A DNA stretch of 6,605 nt from Sphingomonas bacterium (GTDB lineage Bacteria > Pseudomonadota > Alphaproteobacteria > Sphingomonadales > Sphingomonadaceae). The DNA lies in the NCBI GenBank assembly GCA_026785645.1, contig JAJAZM010000096.1:1-6605 (forward strand), read 5' to 3'. Numbering within the stretch: position 1 is the first letter of the stretch; each line of letters opens with the position of its first letter. Under the pieces are notes generated by a model. The model saw only the letters and a program-made list of their open reading frames with translations, was not told where the DNA came from and did not search any database. Shown one piece after another: positions 6,229-6,605 of this stretch. Both the position numbers and the translations under genes were made by a program.

Positions 6229-6461
6229 AACTGACCTTCTTCGGGCGGTTGCGCGATGCCGTCGGCGCAGGCGAAATCGACTGTTCCATCCCGGCAAATG
6301 TTGGGGACAGCGAAGCATTGCGGGCGTGGATTGGCGAGCAATATCCGGCGCTGCTCGACGCATCGGTGCGGATCGCCATCGACGATGTGGTGAGCAGTGG
6401 CCCAGTGCCGATCGCGGGTGTGGCCGAAGCTGCGTTCCTGCCCCCGGTGAGCGGCGGGTGA
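6225..6461 (+). CDS. moaD: Molybdopterin synthase small subunit MoaD
   Basis: Ubiquitin-like sulfur carrier. Its C-terminal glycine is adenylated (by a MoeB-type enzyme) and thiocarboxylated, then donates sulfur to cPMP within the MoaD2-MoaE2 synthase to form molybdopterin. The 78-residue protein has the usual length (about 80). It begins MKLTFFGRLRDAVG, a typical MoaD beta-grasp opening, and ends PPVSGG with the essential Gly-Gly tail exposed at the terminus. The start overlaps the moaA stop (ATGA, 6225-6228) and the stop overlaps the moaE GTG (6458-6461). The frame is open further upstream inside moaA, but the MoaD homology begins at this ATG. No strong Shine-Dalgarno sequence is visible, so translation is probably coupled. 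Confidence 0.95.
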   Translation: MKLTFFGRLRDAVGAGEIDCSIPANVGDSEALRAWIGEQYPALLDASVRIAIDDVVSSGPVPIAGVAEAAFLPPVSGG

Positions 6462-6605
6462 GCTTCCTGTCCCCCGATCCGATCGATCCAGGCTTCTTGC
6501 TCGATGCTTTCACGCGCTCGGTCGATGGCGCGGGAGCGATCGTCAGTTTTACCGGCGCGGTGCGCGGCGATGGTGGCGTGATAGAACTGTGGCTCGATCA
6601 TCACC
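6458..6605 (+). CDS. moaE: Molybdopterin synthase catalytic subunit MoaE (3'-truncated by window edge)
   Basis: Large subunit of molybdopterin synthase, which transfers two sulfurs from MoaD thiocarboxylate to cPMP. Only the first 49 codons are in the window. The gene begins with GTG at 6458, overlapping the moaD stop as GTGA, with a partial Shine-Dalgarno GGTGAG at 6446-6451. The reading is M(V)SFLSPDPIDPGFLLDAF, then GAGAIVSFTGAVRGDGGVIE and LWLDHH; the GAxVSFxGxVR block followed by L-x-L-[DE]-H-[HY] is the MoaE signature. The rest of the protein (usually about 150 residues, with the catalytic lysines) lies past base 6605. The GTG start and the cut-off end make it easy to miss, but position and motif make the call secure. 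Confidence 0.92.
   Translation, partial: MSFLSPDPIDPGFLLDAFTRSVDGAGAIVSFTGAVRGDGGVIELWLDHH

Overview
This 6.6-kb window is GC-rich bacterial DNA with almost no free space: nine protein genes, most overlapping by 4 bases, and one intergenic gap of 116 bases. The carotenoid genes, the gene order and the protein sequences point to an alphaproteobacterium, most likely a Sphingomonas-like member of the Sphingomonadales. This placement comes from family recognition and was not tested by a search. No tRNA, rRNA, CRISPR array, insertion sequence or attachment site was seen.

Left part (1-2769), carotenoid synthesis: the 3' part of crtI (phytoene desaturase, 5' end outside the window) overlaps crtB (phytoene synthase) by ATGA. 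crtB ends tail-to-tail against crtZ (beta-carotene 3-hydroxylase, minus strand), and their stop codons share TTAA. CrtB makes phytoene, CrtI desaturates it to lycopene, and a lycopene cyclase (crtY, not in the window) would give beta-carotene, which CrtZ hydroxylates towards zeaxanthin-type yellow xanthophylls.

Middle (2770-2885): a divergent promoter region between crtZ and the right-hand operon. crtZ has a TATATA box only 7 bases before its ATG and no Shine-Dalgarno sequence, so its mRNA may be leaderless. A TTGCCG-N17-GATAAG promoter candidate faces right.

Right part (2886-6605, running off the end): a single compact plus-strand operon. It encodes a four-helix b-type cytochrome, a Tat-exported and probably lipid-anchored oxidoreductase of the sulfite oxidase/YedY (MsrP) superfamily with its Mo-ligand cysteine, a TauE/SafE-family membrane permease, then MoaA, MoaD and MoaE (5' part, GTG start) for molybdenum cofactor synthesis. 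Enzyme, likely quinone-linked electron partner, a possible sulfur-anion transporter and cofactor-making enzymes are thus co-transcribed and mostly translationally coupled. The substrate of the molybdoenzyme cannot be read from the sequence. Its pairing with a b561-type cytochrome instead of MsrQ makes it the least described system here.
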